Shown: in pieces, positions 35,302-43,252 of the stretch
Layout of the letters: each line of letters opens with the position of its first letter
Numbering within the stretch: position 1 is the stretch's first letter
Origin: Sphingobium psychrophilum
GTDB taxonomy: Bacteria; Pseudomonadota; Alphaproteobacteria; Sphingomonadales; Sphingomonadaceae
Reading direction: 5' to 3'
DNA length: 64,000 nucleotides
Assembly: GCF_012927105.1 (NCBI RefSeq)
Contig: NZ_JABBFV010000022.1
Location: forward strand, 1-64,000
Translations under genes and position numbers: made by a program
The notes under the pieces: generated by a model
The model's input: the letters and a program-made list of their open reading frames with translations, nothing else
The model's database searches: none
What the model was told of the DNA's origin: nothing

Positions 35302-36141
35302 TTGAAGCTCACATTAATCGCGCCGCTGGGCGCTGCGCTCGCATTTGCCATTGGCGCTCCCGCCATGGCGCAGGACAGTGGTGCCGTCGATTGGTCCGGC
35401 CCCTATATTGGTGGATCGTTCGGCTACAACTGGCAGAAAAGCGACCAGGGCGAACATCTACGTTTCGATACCGACGCTAATGGCGACTATAATGATGTTA
35501 TCCGCACTACGACCGGTGCCAATGCCTTTTCGCCGGGCACTTGTGGCGGTGCCTCACGCGGGTCAACCCCGGTTGCTGGCTGCGACGATGACAAGGATGC
35601 GATCGGCTGGATGGGCCATGTCGGCTATGACCGGCAGTTCGGCAGCATCGTTGCGGGCGTCGTCGCCGAAGCGGGCAAGGCCTATATCAGCGATAGCGTG
35701 ACCGAATATTCGACCACGCCTGCTTTCTACACCATGACCCGGCGGATTAATTATAACGCCAACCTGCGCGCCCGCCTGGGCTACACCACCCCCGGCGGCA
35801 TTATGCCCTACATCACCGGCGGCCTTGCCTATGCGAAGGTGAAGAACAGCTTCGCCACCAGCAACGGCGCCAACAGCTTCACACAATTCGACCGCAAGGA
35901 AGATGGCTGGGGCTACACGATGGGCGGCGGCATTGAAGCCAAGGTATCGGATAATTTCTCGGTCGGCGCACGCTATCTGTGGACCCGCTATAATGTCGGC
36001 GACTATCGCGTCGATGTCGGCGCAGGCACGGCACCGGCGACCAATCCGTTCCGCATCACCCCGTCGGGCGGCGCCAGCATGAACCGTGGCGACAAATTCG
36101 ACACCCAGAGCGTGATGGTAACCACCAGCTTCCGCTTCTGA
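35302..36141 (+). CDS. Outer-membrane beta-barrel protein (Omp25/OmpA-like porin family)
   Basis: The 279-residue product has a signal peptide (about 1-23, ending PAMAQ) and then a barrel of the Omp25/31 family: DWSGPYIGGSFGYNWQ, GYDRQFGSIVAGVVAE, LRARLGYTTPGGIMPYITGG, VSDNFSVGARYLWTRY, and a terminal Phe (SFRF) typical for BAM-assembled proteins. The TTG at 35302 is the start, 11 bases after aaggagg. A bidirectional terminator separates it from gcrA. Confidence 0.85.
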   Translation: MKLTLIAPLGAALAFAIGAPAMAQDSGAVDWSGPYIGGSFGYNWQKSDQGEHLRFDTDANGDYNDVIRTTTGANAFSPGTCGGASRGSTPVAGCDDDKDAIGWMGHVGYDRQFGSIVAGVVAEAGKAYISDSVTEYSTTPAFYTMTRRINYNANLRARLGYTTPGGIMPYITGGLAYAKVKNSFATSNGANSFTQFDRKEDGWGYTMGGGIEAKVSDNFSVGARYLWTRYNVGDYRVDVGAGTAPATNPFRITPSGGASMNRGDKFDTQSVMVTTSFRF

Positions 36142-36155
36142 TTGCAGCGACTACG

Positions 36156-36193
36156 AAAAAGGCCCGGTTTCCATATGGAAACCGGGCCTTTTT
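36156..36193. terminator. Bidirectional terminator between the barrel protein and gcrA
   Basis: A 17-bp perfect stem, aaaaaggcccggtttcc and its inverse, encloses a 4-base loop, with A-run on one side and T-run on the other. It can serve both convergent genes. Confidence 0.93.
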
Positions 36194-36211
36194 CGCGTCT
36201 GGCGTGAAGTG

Positions 36212-36907
36212 TTAGCGGACCCGTGGGCCACCGAAAGGCAGCGGCGGGGGCGGACGGCGCGTGCCGCGCGGCAACTGCGCCTGATAGGCGCGACCGCAAT
36301 GCTCGACGCAATAGGGGAAGCCGGGATTCACCTGCTCGCCGCAGAAATGGAAGTCGGGTTCGCCCGGATGCCCCATCGGCCATTTGCAGATCCGCTCGGT
36401 CAGGTCGAGCAGCGTCGTCTTGTCCGCAATCTCCGCGCTCGGCTTGGCCGGCACCAGGCGGCGTGGCGGCGCGGGCGGGATCGGTGCCTGCTGGTCACCC
36501 GGACCCTGGCGCAGGAAGCCGCCGGGGCCGACTGAAATGATGCGGGGCTGAGGCGGCGGGGGCGGTGCGTCGGTCGCGGCTGCCGCGGCGGGAGCCGGTG
36601 CCGCAGGGGCTGCCGGCGCGGCGACGGGCGCACGGACAGGTGCCGGGGCAGACACGGCCGGTGCGGCGGCGCGCGGCGCTTCTACATCCGCGGCGGGCGC
36701 GGGTTTGCGCGGCGCAGGGGCAGTAGCCTTTTTGGGCGTCTCGTTCGCCTTCACCGGCGAAGGACGGGATTGCAGGCCCAGGCGATGCGCCTTGCCGATC
36801 ACCGCGTTGCGGCTGACCCCGCCGAGTTCATCGGCGATCTGGCTGGCGGTCAGGCCGCGTTCCCACATACCCTTGAGCTGGTCGATACGCTCGTCGGTCC
36901 AGGACAA
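36212..36907 (-). CDS. gcrA: GcrA cell-cycle regulator
   Basis: The product is the alphaproteobacterial GcrA regulator, which binds sigma70 holoenzyme at methylated promoters to drive cell-cycle genes. The N-terminal helix-turn-helix reads SWTDERIDQLKGMWERGLTA with SQIADELGGVSRNAVIGKAH; the middle is a long Pro/Ala-rich linker; the C-terminal domain holds four cysteines (CKWPMGHPG, HFCGEQ, YCVEHC). The frame is open to a GTG at 36922. The TTG at 36907 is a better start: gaggag stands 7 bases before it and it gives MSWTDER, as in Caulobacter. The product is then 231 residues. Confidence 0.92.
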   Translation of the reverse strand: MSWTDERIDQLKGMWERGLTASQIADELGGVSRNAVIGKAHRLGLQSRPSPVKANETPKKATAPAPRKPAPAADVEAPRAAAPAVSAPAPVRAPVAAPAAPAAPAPAAAAATDAPPPPPQPRIISVGPGGFLRQGPGDQQAPIPPAPPRRLVPAKPSAEIADKTTLLDLTERICKWPMGHPGEPDFHFCGEQVNPGFPYCVEHCGRAYQAQLPRGTRRPPPPLPFGGPRVR

Positions 36908-37023
36908 TGAAAAACTCCTCACAAATCTTCTATGGCTTCCTATATGGGAAGCCGCGCCGCAGGTTCAAATCCTTGGATCTTCCCCCTTGCAGCATAACGG
37001 ACCAGCCGATAGTCGATCCAACC

Positions 37024-37884
37024 ATGAACGACCAGCCCAAAATTCACGCCGCGCCCGCGGTACGGCCGCCATTCCCCGAACCGGGCGTGCCGCAGATTCG
37101 CAACATCAACTGGGCCGGCACCTGGGCGCTTTACGCCAAGGAAGTGCGGCGCTTCCTGAAGGTCCAACTCCAGACCGTCTGGGCGCCGGCGATCACGACA
37201 CTGATGTTCCTTGTGATCTTCATCGTCGCGCTGGGGGGCAGCGGGCGGACCGTGCTGCTACGCGGTGAAGCCGTGGCTTTCGCCGATTTCATCGCGCCGG
37301 GCCTCATCATCATGGGCATGATCAACGCCTGCTTCGCCAATGCCAGCTTCGCGCTGATGGTGGGCAAGGTACAGGGCACGCTGGTCGATTATCTGATGCC
37401 GCCGATCGCGGTGGGTGAATTGCTGTTCGCCTTGGTCGCTTCCTCGGTGACGCGCGCGATGTTCGTCGGCTTCGCCCTATGGCTGGCCATGGCCTTGTGG
37501 CCCGGCGTCCATGTCACGCCCGCGCATCTGTGGGCGGTCGCCTGGTTCGGCCTTCTCGGCACCAGCTTCATCGCTTTCCTGGGTGTGCTGACGTCGATCT
37601 GGGCGGACAAATTCGATCATGGCGCGGCGATCACCAATTTCGTGATCGGGCCGCTGGCGCTGCTGTCGGGGACATTCTATTCGATTGATCGGCTGCCCCC
37701 CATTTTCCAGGCGATCAGCCACGCCAACCCGTTCTTCTACATCATTTCCGGCTTCCGCTACGGCTTCGTCGCGGCGGCGGACACCAATGTCGTGGTAGGT
37801 AGTAGCGTGCTGCTGGGCCTGAACCTGATATTGGGCGGGCTGTGCTACACGCTGCTCAAGCGCGGCTGGAAGATCAAGGCCTGA
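37024..37884 (+). CDS. ABC-2 type transporter permease
   Basis: The 286-residue product has six hydrophobic segments and the ABC-2 motif region (TGTFYSIDRLPPIFQAISHANPFFYIISGFRYGF, seen in two stretches) of permeases such as NodJ or those that export polysaccharide or lipids. No ATPase gene lies beside it, so the partner must be elsewhere. The ATG at 37024 is used because upstream codons do not match the family. Gene ugd and the polysaccharide block begin nearby on the other strand, but a functional link is only a guess. Confidence 0.85.
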   Translation: MNDQPKIHAAPAVRPPFPEPGVPQIRNINWAGTWALYAKEVRRFLKVQLQTVWAPAITTLMFLVIFIVALGGSGRTVLLRGEAVAFADFIAPGLIIMGMINACFANASFALMVGKVQGTLVDYLMPPIAVGELLFALVASSVTRAMFVGFALWLAMALWPGVHVTPAHLWAVAWFGLLGTSFIAFLGVLTSIWADKFDHGAAITNFVIGPLALLSGTFYSIDRLPPIFQAISHANPFFYIISGFRYGFVAAADTNVVVGSSVLLGLNLILGGLCYTLLKRGWKIKA

Positions 37885-37899
37885 TCCGCTGCCGCCGCT

Positions 37900-38040
37900 T
37901 CAGATGAAGGCGGCGAAGAGCGGGACGGCGATCCCCATTATGAAAAGCGTGGCCGCCGCGATCAGCCAATGATGCAGGCGCGGCCAGCGATTCAGAGAAG
38001 GCGGGGCGTCGTCAGGATGCCCCGTCTTATGCTTATCCAC
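37900..38040 (-). CDS. Small membrane protein (46 residues), unknown
   Basis: This minus-strand frame begins with a GTG inside the last codons of ugd (8-base overlap) and encodes a charged/proline-rich N-terminus (DKHKTGHPDDAPPSLNRW) followed by one strong membrane helix (WLIAAATLFIMGIAVPLFAAF). The overlap with the stop of ugd and the clear helix support a real translated gene. It is too short for normal gene calling. Function is unknown. Confidence 0.5.
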   Translation of the reverse strand: MDKHKTGHPDDAPPSLNRWPRLHHWLIAAATLFIMGIAVPLFAAFI

Positions 38041-39337
38041 CGACGCGAGAGAGGTCGAGGCCGGCGGCTTCGATCTCGCCTGCGGGATATATGTTGCGCA
38101 GGTCGATCAGCGCCGTACCTGTCATTGCAGCCGCCAGGCGCTTCAAATCTAGAGCGCGGAAGATGTCCCATTCGGTGATCAGCACGACCGCATCGGCACC
38201 GTCGGCGGCCTCATAGGCGTCCTTGGCCATGACCACCTTGGGCATCATCGGCGCGGCGATCTCCATGCCTTCGGGATCATAAGCGACGATCCTCGCGCCG
38301 GCGTCTTCCAGCGCCTGGACGATGGCCAGGCTGGGCGCGTCGCGCATGTCGTCGGTGTTGGGCTTGAAGGTCAGGCCCAGCAGCGCGATCGTCTTGCCGC
38401 GGGCGTCGCCGCCCATCGCCTTGACGATCTTACGGCCCATCGCCCGCTTGCGCAGGTCGTTGACCTGCACCACCGTTTCGACGATGCGGATCGGAGCGTC
38501 ATAATCCTGGCCGGTCTTGACCAGCGCCAGCGTGTCCTTGGGGAAGCAGGAGCCGCCATAGCCTGGCCCTGCATGCAGGAACTTGGCTCCGATGCGATTG
38601 TCGAGGCCGATGCCGCGGGCCACGTCCTGCACCTCTGCGCCGACCGCTTCGCACAGATCCGCCATCTCGTTGATGAAGGTGATCTTGGTCGCGAGGAAAG
38701 CGTTGGCAGCATATTTGATCAGTTCGGCGGTGCGACGTCCGGTGAACATCAACGGCGCCTGGTTGAGGTTGAGCGGACGGTAAACCTGGCTCATCACCGC
38801 AATCGCGCGTTCCGAACCGGTGGTGCCCACGACGACGCGGTCGGGCCGCTTGAAATCGCCGATGGCCGCGCCTTCGCGCAGAAATTCGGGGTTGGACACG
38901 ACCTGAATGTCGAGGTCAGGCTTCAATTCACGCGCGATCCGCTCGACTTCGTCGCCGGTGCCCACGGGAACGGTCGATTTGGTCACGATCACCGCGGGCG
39001 CATCCAGCGCTTCCACGATTTCCCTGACGGCGGCATAGACATAGCTCAGGTCCGCATGGCCGTCGCCCCGGCGCGAAGGCGTGCCGACCGCGATGAAGAT
39101 CGCTTCGGCGCCCTTGACGCCAGCGTCCAGGTCGGTGGTGAAGGTCAGCCGGCCCGATGCGGCATTATCGCCCACCAGCTTGTCCAGCCCCGGCTCGAAA
39201 ATCGGCATCCGCCCGGACTCGATCGCCGCGATCTTGCCGGCATCCTTGTCCACGCACACCACGTCATGACCGAAATCCGCAAAACAGGCCCCTGACACAA
39301 GTCCAACATAGCCCGTGCCGATCATCGTGATTTTCAT
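38033..39337 (-). CDS. ugd: UDP-glucose 6-dehydrogenase
   Basis: The 434-residue product oxidises UDP-glucose to UDP-glucuronate with two NAD. It shows the N-terminal Rossmann motif MIGTGYVGLVSGACFADFGHDV in part, AVGTPSRRGDG, VTKSTVPVGTG, the hinge NPEFLREG and the catalytic Cys in GPGYGGSCFPKD. It supplies an acidic sugar for surface polysaccharide. It stands alone on the minus strand, divergent from the wecB-like gene. Confidence 0.95.
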   Translation of the reverse strand: MKITMIGTGYVGLVSGACFADFGHDVVCVDKDAGKIAAIESGRMPIFEPGLDKLVGDNAASGRLTFTTDLDAGVKGAEAIFIAVGTPSRRGDGHADLSYVYAAVREIVEALDAPAVIVTKSTVPVGTGDEVERIARELKPDLDIQVVSNPEFLREGAAIGDFKRPDRVVVGTTGSERAIAVMSQVYRPLNLNQAPLMFTGRRTAELIKYAANAFLATKITFINEMADLCEAVGAEVQDVARGIGLDNRIGAKFLHAGPGYGGSCFPKDTLALVKTGQDYDAPIRIVETVVQVNDLRKRAMGRKIVKAMGGDARGKTIALLGLTFKPNTDDMRDAPSLAIVQALEDAGARIVAYDPEGMEIAAPMMPKVVMAKDAYEAADGADAVVLITEWDIFRALDLKRLAAAMTGTALIDLRNIYPAGEIEAAGLDLSRVGG

Positions 39338-39512
39338 GGACTATTCAGCTCCGAAGGCGTGGTGACTAAAAGCGGCTGTATCATCGTCCGCGTATATTTC
39401 AATTCGCTGCATTGCAGCGGTGAATTTGTCATGGCGTTCAGCCGCTGGTTACCAATTTCTGCGACATGCTGGGCGGAGCGGCAGGCAGGTAGCGGCAGGC
39501 GAAGGAGCAAAT

Positions 39513-40640
39513 GTGAAAGTAGCGCTGGTGTTCGGGACGCGGCCCGAAGCGATCAAGATGTTCCCGGTCATCCATGCGTTGCGCGCGCAGCCGGGGGTGG
39601 AAACGCGCGTCATCGTGACCGCGCAGCATCGCGGCTTGTTGGACCAGGTGCTGGACATTGCCGGGATCGTACCGGACATCGACCTGGACGTGATGGTCCC
39701 CAACCAGACGCTGGACGGGCTGACGGCCAAGCTGATCGTCGAACTGGGCAAGGCGTTTGACGCGGAAAAGCCCGACCGCATCGTCGTCCATGGCGATACG
39801 CTGACCACCATGGTCGCCAGTTTGGCCGCCTATTATCGCAAGATCCCGGTCGCCCACGTCGAGGCTGGCCTGCGCAGCGGCGACATCCATCATCCATGGC
39901 CAGAGGAAGTGAACCGCCGCGTCGTCGCCTGCATCGCCGACATGAATTTCGCGCCGACCCAGGCGGCGGCCAATGCGCTGTTGCGCGAAAGCCGGGACGC
40001 CGCCAGCATCCACATCACCGGCAACACCGTAATCGACGCGCTGCTTGCCACCCGCGATCGGCTGATGGCGGAGCCGGCGCTGGCCAGCGGCCTGGATGAT
40101 CTGGCCGCGCGCTTTGCGGGCAAGCGAATCGTCGCCGTCACCAGCCATAGGCGCGAGAATTTCGGCGGCGGGATGGAGGCGATCGCGCAGTCGATCGCCG
40201 ATATCGCGGCGCGCCCCGACGTGGCGGTGATCTTCCCCGTTCACCCCAATCCCAATGTCCGGCCGGTGATGGACGCCGTACTCGGCGACCTGCCCAATGT
40301 CGCGATGATCGATCCGCTCGACTATCCTCATTTCGTCCGCCTGCTCGACATGTGCCATCTGGTGCTAACCGACAGCGGCGGCGTACAGGAGGAAGCGCCC
40401 TCTCTCGGCAAGCCGGTGCTGGTGATGCGCGAAACGACCGAGCGCCCCGAAGGTGTCGATGCGGGAACCGCCAGGCTGGTCGGCGCGGACCGGGAGCGCA
40501 TCGTGCGTGAGGTGCTGGCGTTGTTGGACGATGAGGACGCCTATCAGGCGATGGCGCGGGCGCATAATCCATTCGGCGACGGCCAGGCGGCGGCGCGAAT
40601 CGCCGCGGTGATTGGCGCGGACGCGGTCCCGTCGGAATAA
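39513..40640 (+). CDS. wecB: UDP-N-acetylglucosamine 2-epimerase (non-hydrolysing)
   Basis: The 375-residue product interconverts UDP-GlcNAc and UDP-ManNAc. Motifs are VFGTRPEAIKMFPVI at the start, VHGDTLTTMVASLAAYY, HVEAGLRSGD, VTSHRRENFGGG and the C-terminal LTDSGGVQEEAPSLGKPVL. The start is GTG at 39513, with gaaggag 5 bases before it; the frame is open upstream without family similarity. With wecC (41147) it gives the two steps to UDP-ManNAcA. Confidence 0.94.
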   Translation: MKVALVFGTRPEAIKMFPVIHALRAQPGVETRVIVTAQHRGLLDQVLDIAGIVPDIDLDVMVPNQTLDGLTAKLIVELGKAFDAEKPDRIVVHGDTLTTMVASLAAYYRKIPVAHVEAGLRSGDIHHPWPEEVNRRVVACIADMNFAPTQAAANALLRESRDAASIHITGNTVIDALLATRDRLMAEPALASGLDDLAARFAGKRIVAVTSHRRENFGGGMEAIAQSIADIAARPDVAVIFPVHPNPNVRPVMDAVLGDLPNVAMIDPLDYPHFVRLLDMCHLVLTDSGGVQEEAPSLGKPVLVMRETTERPEGVDAGTARLVGADRERIVREVLALLDDEDAYQAMARAHNPFGDGQAAARIAAVIGADAVPSE

Positions 40641-40815
40641 AAGCGGCGACGTTCCGGCCGCCATCTGCTAACGGACGGCATCGCCGCGAAACCTGCCCGC
40701 AAGCATTCGCTACGACCGAGAGACAGATCGCGCTCCCGCTTGCCATGCAAGGAGCCTGTCTCATGACCTTATCGATTCGCGCCAACACAATTCTCAATCT
40801 TACGAGGCCGTCCGC

Positions 40816-41052
40816 ATGAGCCGCGCCATCAATCTAAATGCGCCGCTGGATGATGTGACTGCGCTGTGCGCCCGCCACGCCATCGCCATTTCGACCATTG
40901 AGCCGCTGACGTCGGGCGGCACCCGCGTCGTGCTGCTCAATCCCGATGGCGCCGATCGCATCCGCACATTGATGAAGACCAAGATCATCACCACGCCCGT
41001 CGTCCGCTCGCCCATGCACATGGCGCGCCAGCCTTTGCCGCGCTATCGCTAG
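40816..41052 (+). CDS. Small conserved-looking hypothetical protein
   Basis: The 78-residue product starts MSRAINLNAPLDDV and has a basic C-terminus (MKTKIITTPVVRSPMHMARQ). No membrane segment or motif was recognised. acgagg lies upstream of the ATG and the gene sits between wecB and wecC on the same strand. Its presence between two pathway genes is suggestive, but no function is assigned. Confidence 0.6.
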   Translation: MSRAINLNAPLDDVTALCARHAIAISTIEPLTSGGTRVVLLNPDGADRIRTLMKTKIITTPVVRSPMHMARQPLPRYR

Positions 41053-41146
41053 GGGTTAGACCGAGGCGGGCGGAGCGTTACCGAAATCTTCAGCATTTCC
41101 GGGCACAAAAGCGGGCAAATTCACCGTTTGAAGGATTGTCCGCCTC

Positions 41147-42442
41147 ATGCCCGTCGACGCAAAGCAGAAGGTTTCCGTCATTGGCCTTGGCTATATCGGC
41201 CTGCCGACCGCCGCGCTGATCGCGCGTGGCGGCGCGCAGGTGGTGGGCGTCGACGTCAGCGCCCATGTGGTCGAAACGGTCAATAGCGGCCGCGTCCATA
41301 TCGAGGAAGTCGACCTGGATGGCCTGGTGCAGGGCGTGGTCGCCCGCGGCAACCTGCGCGCCAGCCTGGAGGTCGAGGAAAGCGACGTCTTCATCATCGC
41401 CGTGCCGACCCCGGTATCGGAAGATCGCGCGCCCGATATCTCTTACGTCCTCAAAGCCGCACGCACCATCGCCCCGGTGCTCAAGGCCGGCGATACGGTG
41501 ATCCTTGAATCCACCTCGCCCGTTGGCACGACCGAAGCGATGCGCGACGTCATCGGGACCATCCGTCCCGATCTCAAAATGCCGGGGCAAGGGACGCAGG
41601 GTGATATCGCGATCGCTTATTGCCCGGAGCGGGTTCTGCCAGGCCGCATCCTGGTCGAACTGATCGACAATGATCGCTGCATCGGCGGCATCACGCCCCG
41701 TTGCGCGCGCAAGGCGCTGGGCTTCTACCGCCAGTTCGTGCGGGGTGCCTGCATCACCACCACCGCCCGCGCTGCCGAAATGGTCAAGCTGGTCGAAAAC
41801 AGCTTTCGCGACGTCAATATCGCCTTCGCCAATGAATTGTCGGTGATCGCGGAGAATATGGACATCGACGTGTGGGAGGTCATCCGCCTCGCCAACCGTC
41901 ATCCGCGTGTCAATATCCTCTCGCCCGGTCCCGGCGTCGGCGGGCATTGCATCGCCGTCGATCCCTGGTTCATTGTCCATGGCGATCCGGAAAATGCCCG
42001 CATCATCCGCACGGCGCGTGAAGTGAATGACGGCAAGACCGATTATGTCGTGGCGAAGGCGTCGGACATGATCGATGCCTTTGCTGGCGAAGACGTCGCC
42101 TGCCTCGGCCTCGCCTTCAAGGCGAATATCGACGATTTCCGCGAAAGCCCCGCGGTGAAGGTCGCGGCGCGACTGGCGCGGCGCTATGGCCGCCGCATCA
42201 AGCTGGTCGAACCCTATGCCCAGGCGCTGCCAATGGAATTTGCCGGAACGGGGGCCGAACTGATCGATCTCGATACGGCACTGGAACAATGTGGCGTTTT
42301 CGTCATTCTAGTCGATCATGACATGTTCAAATCTGTCCCCGTCGATGAACGCGCCGGCAAGGCTGTCTATGACACGCGCGGAATCTGGCCCGATCAGCCG
42401 CGCCGTCTGGCGCAGCCGGCACCCGACCGCCTCGCCGTTTAA
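41147..42442 (+). CDS. wecC: UDP-N-acetyl-D-mannosamine dehydrogenase
   Basis: The 431-residue product belongs to the nucleotide-sugar dehydrogenases of the WecC group, which oxidise UDP-ManNAc to UDP-ManNAcA. The Rossmann motif VIGLGYIGLPTAALIA is near the N-terminus, followed by SPVGTTEAMRDVI, YCPERVLPGRIL, the catalytic Cys in GVGGHCIAVDPWFIV, and LGLAFKANIDDFRESPA. YCPERVLPG and GGHC are typical of ManNAc rather than glucose dehydrogenases. Confidence 0.93.
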   Translation: MPVDAKQKVSVIGLGYIGLPTAALIARGGAQVVGVDVSAHVVETVNSGRVHIEEVDLDGLVQGVVARGNLRASLEVEESDVFIIAVPTPVSEDRAPDISYVLKAARTIAPVLKAGDTVILESTSPVGTTEAMRDVIGTIRPDLKMPGQGTQGDIAIAYCPERVLPGRILVELIDNDRCIGGITPRCARKALGFYRQFVRGACITTTARAAEMVKLVENSFRDVNIAFANELSVIAENMDIDVWEVIRLANRHPRVNILSPGPGVGGHCIAVDPWFIVHGDPENARIIRTAREVNDGKTDYVVAKASDMIDAFAGEDVACLGLAFKANIDDFRESPAVKVAARLARRYGRRIKLVEPYAQALPMEFAGTGAELIDLDTALEQCGVFVILVDHDMFKSVPVDERAGKAVYDTRGIWPDQPRRLAQPAPDRLAV

Positions 42443-42544
42443 CAGTCACCGGGCCTATTCGGCCCGTCCCGTCCGTGGTTGCCATCACCGTGCCGCGCCG
42501 TTAACCCCCGGCCTCATCTGGGTTAAGACGGGGCGGGAGCGCGG

Positions 42545-43252
42545 ATGAAGCGCGGAAACAGCATCAACCGATCGATTGCGGCGTTGGCCGTCTGCGGGCT
42601 GCTGGGGGCGTGCGCGACCGTGGAGGATGCGCCGCGGGGCGAGGCCGCCTATGCGGCGATCCCGCCACCGCCGGCGATCGGGATGGATTATCGCATCGCG
42701 CCCGACGATGTGCTGCGCATCCAGGTCTATCACGAACCTGGCCTGTCGCTGGAAGATGCGCAGGTCACGGCGGCGGGTATGATCCGGATGCCGCTGATCG
42801 GCGACGTTTCGGTCGCGGGCCTGACCGCTGGCGAGGCGGGCGATGTCATCGCCGGGCGGCTGGGCGAACGCTATCTGGTGTCGCCGCAGGTCACGTTGTT
42901 CGTGAAGAAGGCGGTGGGACGCCGCGTCACGCTGGATGGCGAAGTGCGTGAACCCGGCCTCTATCCGGTCGAGGGGCGGTTGACCCTGTTGCAGGCCGTG
43001 GCCCTGGCGAAGGGGCCGACCCGGCTTGCCGGCCTCAATCAGGTGGTCGTCATACGCCAACTGGACGGCCAGCGGCAGGCCGCTCTGTTCGATCTGGCCG
43101 CCATTCGCAAGGGGCGCGCGCCTGATCCTGAAATCCTGCCGGGCGACCTGGTCATCGTCGGCCTGTCGCGGGCCAAGGCGATAGTGGGCGGCACGCTGCT
43201 GGCCTTGCCTGCGCTCGCCACCGGCTTTATCGCGCTGGACGGAAATCACTGA
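42545..43252 (+). CDS. Polysaccharide export lipoprotein (OPX, Wza-like)
   Basis: The 235-residue product has a lipoprotein signal (LLGAC, Cys at about 22), a Poly_export domain (YRIAPDDVLRIQVYHEPGLS, MIRMPLIGDVSVAGLT) and an SLBB region (VTLDGEVREPGLYPV). It is shorter than E. coli Wza and ends with a C-terminal hydrophobic stretch (LLALPALATGFIAL). It forms the outer-membrane exit of a Wzy/Wzc-type polysaccharide system with the next gene, which it overlaps by one base. Confidence 0.9.
   Translation: MKRGNSINRSIAALAVCGLLGACATVEDAPRGEAAYAAIPPPPAIGMDYRIAPDDVLRIQVYHEPGLSLEDAQVTAAGMIRMPLIGDVSVAGLTAGEAGDVIAGRLGERYLVSPQVTLFVKKAVGRRVTLDGEVREPGLYPVEGRLTLLQAVALAKGPTRLAGLNQVVVIRQLDGQRQAALFDLAAIRKGRAPDPEILPGDLVIVGLSRAKAIVGGTLLALPALATGFIALDGNH

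Noticed and set aside
36945-36990. tRNA-like T-loop (aggttcaaatcc) upstream of the ABC permease
   Set aside because: No matching acceptor, D or anticodon arm could be folded; the T stem itself has a mismatch.
41090-42289. 399-residue open frame antisense to wecC
   Set aside because: Shadow of a clear dehydrogenase gene; composition mirrors the sense codons.
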